A DNA stretch of 64,000 nucleotides from Taklimakanibacter sp021828105 (GTDB taxonomy: Bacteria > Pseudomonadota > Alphaproteobacteria > Rhizobiales > Aestuariivirgaceae), in contig JAKATG010000006.1 in assembly GCA_021828105.1 (NCBI GenBank), positions 62,001 through 126,000 on the forward strand, in the 5' to 3' direction. Below, in pieces: positions 61,904-64,000 of this stretch (position 1 is its first letter; each line of letters begins with the position of its first letter). The position numbers and the translations under genes are program-made. Below the pieces are notes generated by a model, which was not told the DNA's origin, did not search any database, and worked only from the letters and a program-made list of their open reading frames with translations.

Positions 61904-63685
61904 ATGGAAAATCGTCAAAAAGTGGATGGCGTTCGTCTGGCGATCCTGTCGAACCGCTGGGAAGGGATTGCCCGCAAGATGGCCAATACGCTCCTCAGGA
62001 CCGGCCGGTCGGGGGTTCTGGCAACGGCGCGCGACTTCTCCTGCTGCGTCGTCACCGCCGACTGCCGTCTTCTCGCGACGGCGGAGAGCATACCGATCCA
62101 TGTGCTGTCCGGCCCGGACCTGATGGCCAAGGCGATGAAGGAGCTGCATCCGGAGCTCAAGCCCGGCGATGCGTTCCTGCACAACTCGCCCTATCACGGC
62201 TGCTCGCATGCGGCCGATCTCAGCATCCTGGTGCCGATCTTCGACGGCAAGGGCCGCCACCGCTACACCGCCGTGGTGAAGGCGCATCAGGCCGATATCG
62301 GCAACTCGCTGCCGACCACTTACATGGGCGCGGCAAAGGACGTCTATAATGAGGGCGCGCTGATCTTCGCCGCCACCCAGGTTCAGCGCGACTACAAGGA
62401 CATCGAGGACATCATCCGGCTCTGCCGCTTGCGCATCCGTGTTCCCGACCAATGGTGGGGCGATTATCTGGGCATGGTGGGTGCCGCCCGCATCGCCGAG
62501 CGCGAGGTGATCAACCTTGCCGCCGAGATCGGCTGGGACGAGCTCGACCAGTATGTCGAGGATTGGTTCGAATATTCGGAAACCCTGATGGCGGCGGCCA
62601 TCAGGAAGCTGCCCGCAGGCAAGGTGACCAAATCCTCCACCCACGATCCGACACCCGGCACGCCCTCCGAGGGGATCAAGATCAATGCGACGGTGACCGT
62701 GGACCCGGCGGCGGCGCGCATCACCGTCGACCTGCGCGACAATATCGATTCGCTGCCCTGCGGCCTCAATGTGAGCGAAGCCTGCACCCGCACGGCCGCG
62801 ATGATCGGCGTGCTGAACGCCATCCCGGATGACGTGCCGCGCAATGCCGGCGCTTTCCGGCGCCTCGACATACTTCTGCGCGAGGGCGGAGTCGTCGGCA
62901 CCCCCAAGCATCCGACAAGCTGCTCGGTGGCGACCACCAATGTCGCGGACCGCATCACCAATCCGGTGCAGACCGCCATTGCCGAGCTCAGTGAACATGC
63001 GGGGCAAGCGGAAGCCGGCGCCATCCTGCCCGGGACCATGGCGGTGGTGTCGGGCGTCGATCCGCGCCGCAACCGCGCCTTCGTCAACCAGCTCTTCGTC
63101 GTTCACACCGGCGGCGCCGCGTCGCCGACGCAGGATGCCTGGATCACCATCGCGCATGCCGGCAATGCCGGCATGCTCTACCAGGACAGCATCGAGGTGT
63201 CGGAGCTGCATTATCCGCTGCGCGTCTATGACAAGCGCCTGGTGACCGACACCGAGGGGGCCGGCACCTATAACGGCGCCCCGAGCAGCACGGCCGAATA
63301 TGGCCCGGTCGACTGCTCGATGGATGTCAACTTCGTGTCCGACGGCACTCAGAATCCGCCACGCGGCGTGCGCGGCGGCGGCACGGGCGGCAATGCGCAG
63401 CAATATCGCCGTCGGGTGGACGGCACGCTCGAGCCGCTGCCCGGCGTGACCTCGACCACCCTGGCGCCCGGCGAGCGCATCCTTGCGGTGACCTGCGGCG
63501 GCGGCGGCTTCGGCTCGCCGCTCAAACGCGACCCGCAGCGCGTCGCTCACAATGCCCGAGAAGGATGGATCACGCGCGAGCGCGCGGCGCGCGTCTATGG
63601 CGTGGTCCTCGATGAAAAATTCCAGATCAATGAGAACGAGACCCGCAGGAAGCGGGCAGAGCTCGCCGAACAGACCGCCCAATAA
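61904..63685 (+). CDS. Hydantoinase/oxoprolinase subunit B (HyuB)
   Basis: A 593-residue HyuB, the catalytic or partner subunit of the ATP-dependent hydantoinase/oxoprolinase/carboxylase family. Typical segments: VLATARDFSCCVVTADC, VLSGPDLMAKAM, YHGCSHAADLSILVPIFD, and the C-terminal Gly-rich CGGGGFGSPLKRDPQRV. GGGAGAG precedes ATG 61904. It follows hyuA by 14 bp and precedes a binding-protein gene by 29 bp. Substrate is not determinable: lactam or hydantoin hydrolysis and ketone carboxylation are both family reactions. Confidence 0.92.
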   Translation: MENRQKVDGVRLAILSNRWEGIARKMANTLLRTGRSGVLATARDFSCCVVTADCRLLATAESIPIHVLSGPDLMAKAMKELHPELKPGDAFLHNSPYHGCSHAADLSILVPIFDGKGRHRYTAVVKAHQADIGNSLPTTYMGAAKDVYNEGALIFAATQVQRDYKDIEDIIRLCRLRIRVPDQWWGDYLGMVGAARIAEREVINLAAEIGWDELDQYVEDWFEYSETLMAAAIRKLPAGKVTKSSTHDPTPGTPSEGIKINATVTVDPAAARITVDLRDNIDSLPCGLNVSEACTRTAAMIGVLNAIPDDVPRNAGAFRRLDILLREGGVVGTPKHPTSCSVATTNVADRITNPVQTAIAELSEHAGQAEAGAILPGTMAVVSGVDPRRNRAFVNQLFVVHTGGAASPTQDAWITIAHAGNAGMLYQDSIEVSELHYPLRVYDKRLVTDTEGAGTYNGAPSSTAEYGPVDCSMDVNFVSDGTQNPPRGVRGGGTGGNAQQYRRRVDGTLEPLPGVTSTTLAPGERILAVTCGGGGFGSPLKRDPQRVAHNAREGWITRERAARVYGVVLDEKFQINENETRRKRAELAEQTAQ

Positions 63686-63714
63686 ACCCAAGGGAAACGC
63701 CAAGGAGTAGTCAG

Positions 63715-64000
63715 ATGAACCTATCATTGAAGACAGTCGTGCTTGCGCTCGGGGCCCTCGGCACACTCGCCGTGCCGGCCATGGCGGAGGATCCGCTGGT
63801 GATCGGCGTCGCCTCCGGACAGACCGGCATCCTCTCGCCCTGGGATCTCGGCGGTCGCCGCGGCGCTGAAATCGCCGTCGAAGACATCAATGCGCGCGGC
63901 GGCGTACTCGGCCGGCAGCTCAAGCTGGTGGTCAGCGACACGAAATCCGATCCCTCGCTCGGACCCACGGCGGCATCGGAAGTCATCGCCGAAGGCGCCG
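63715..64000 (+). CDS. Branched-chain-amino-acid-type ABC binding protein (partial)
   Basis: The first 95 residues of a Leu/Ile/Val-type periplasmic binding protein; the window ends before its stop. Signal peptide: residues 1-24, ending VPAMAED. The mature start VIGVASGQTGILSPWDLGGRRGAEIAVEDINARGG is cut here to its hallmark AEIAVEDINARGG. AAGGAG lies eight bases before ATG 63715. It is probably the transport gene for the same substrate as the BKACE-HyuAB operon, with permease and ATPase genes expected beyond the edge. Confidence 0.85.
   Translation, partial: MNLSLKTVVLALGALGTLAVPAMAEDPLVIGVASGQTGILSPWDLGGRRGAEIAVEDINARGGVLGRQLKLVVSDTKSDPSLGPTAASEVIAEGA

Overview
The window looks like chromosomal DNA from a high-GC alphaproteobacterium, most likely order Hyphomicrobiales (Rhizobiales). 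The evidence is gene order (dapF-mtaB-ftsY-yciB, ffh-rpsP-rimM-trmD-rplS, ccmABCDG), a ChvE/GguAB sugar transporter, and an NMT1-type pyrimidine-precursor transporter beside a RutR-like regulator. I cannot name a genus from sequence alone.

Layout. 1-21 kb is mostly core: a universal stress protein, a DUF1223 protein and aconitase on the minus strand; cytochrome c maturation genes ccmA-B-C-D-G on the plus strand; a MarR regulator; the overlapping minus-strand operon dapF-mtaB-ftsY-yciB; an LpxO-like hydroxylase, an MFS carrier and a flavin oxidase; then ffh-GNAT-rpsP-rimM-trmD-rplS ending at a clear intrinsic terminator.

21-51 kb is catabolic and accessory. The reductive pyrimidine pathway is present in dispersed blocks: preT-preA (dihydropyrimidine dehydrogenase), a RutR-like TetR repressor divergent from a four-gene ABC transporter followed by dihydropyrimidinase, and a beta-ureidopropionase-like hydrolase followed by a RocB-like peptidase and a RidA protein. 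RutR-like operator sequences lie in front of both preT and the transporter. Between these blocks sit a cytosine-deaminase-like amidohydrolase, two tandem sulfotransferases, a low-GC gene with a C-terminal HEPN-type motif and internal repeats, a TetR/CoA-ligase/enoyl-CoA-hydratase cluster, several small enzymes, and a tandemly duplicated small secreted cysteine protein whose first copy is frameshifted. Two large GC-rich palindromic intergenic elements lie inside the transporter-dihydropyrimidinase run.

51-56 kb holds chvE-gguA-gguB for monosaccharide uptake, preceded by a strong terminator and a perfect 14-base inverted repeat. 56-64 kb holds a sulfite-oxidase-family molybdoenzyme, a GntR/FCD regulator, and a divergent tightly spaced operon: 3-hydroxyacyl-CoA-dehydrogenase-type enzyme, BKACE beta-keto acid cleavage enzyme, HyuA, HyuB, and an amino-acid-type ABC binding protein cut by the window end. 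That operon looks like a catabolic route whose substrate I cannot name.

No rRNA, tRNA, CRISPR array, intact transposase or integrase was recognised.
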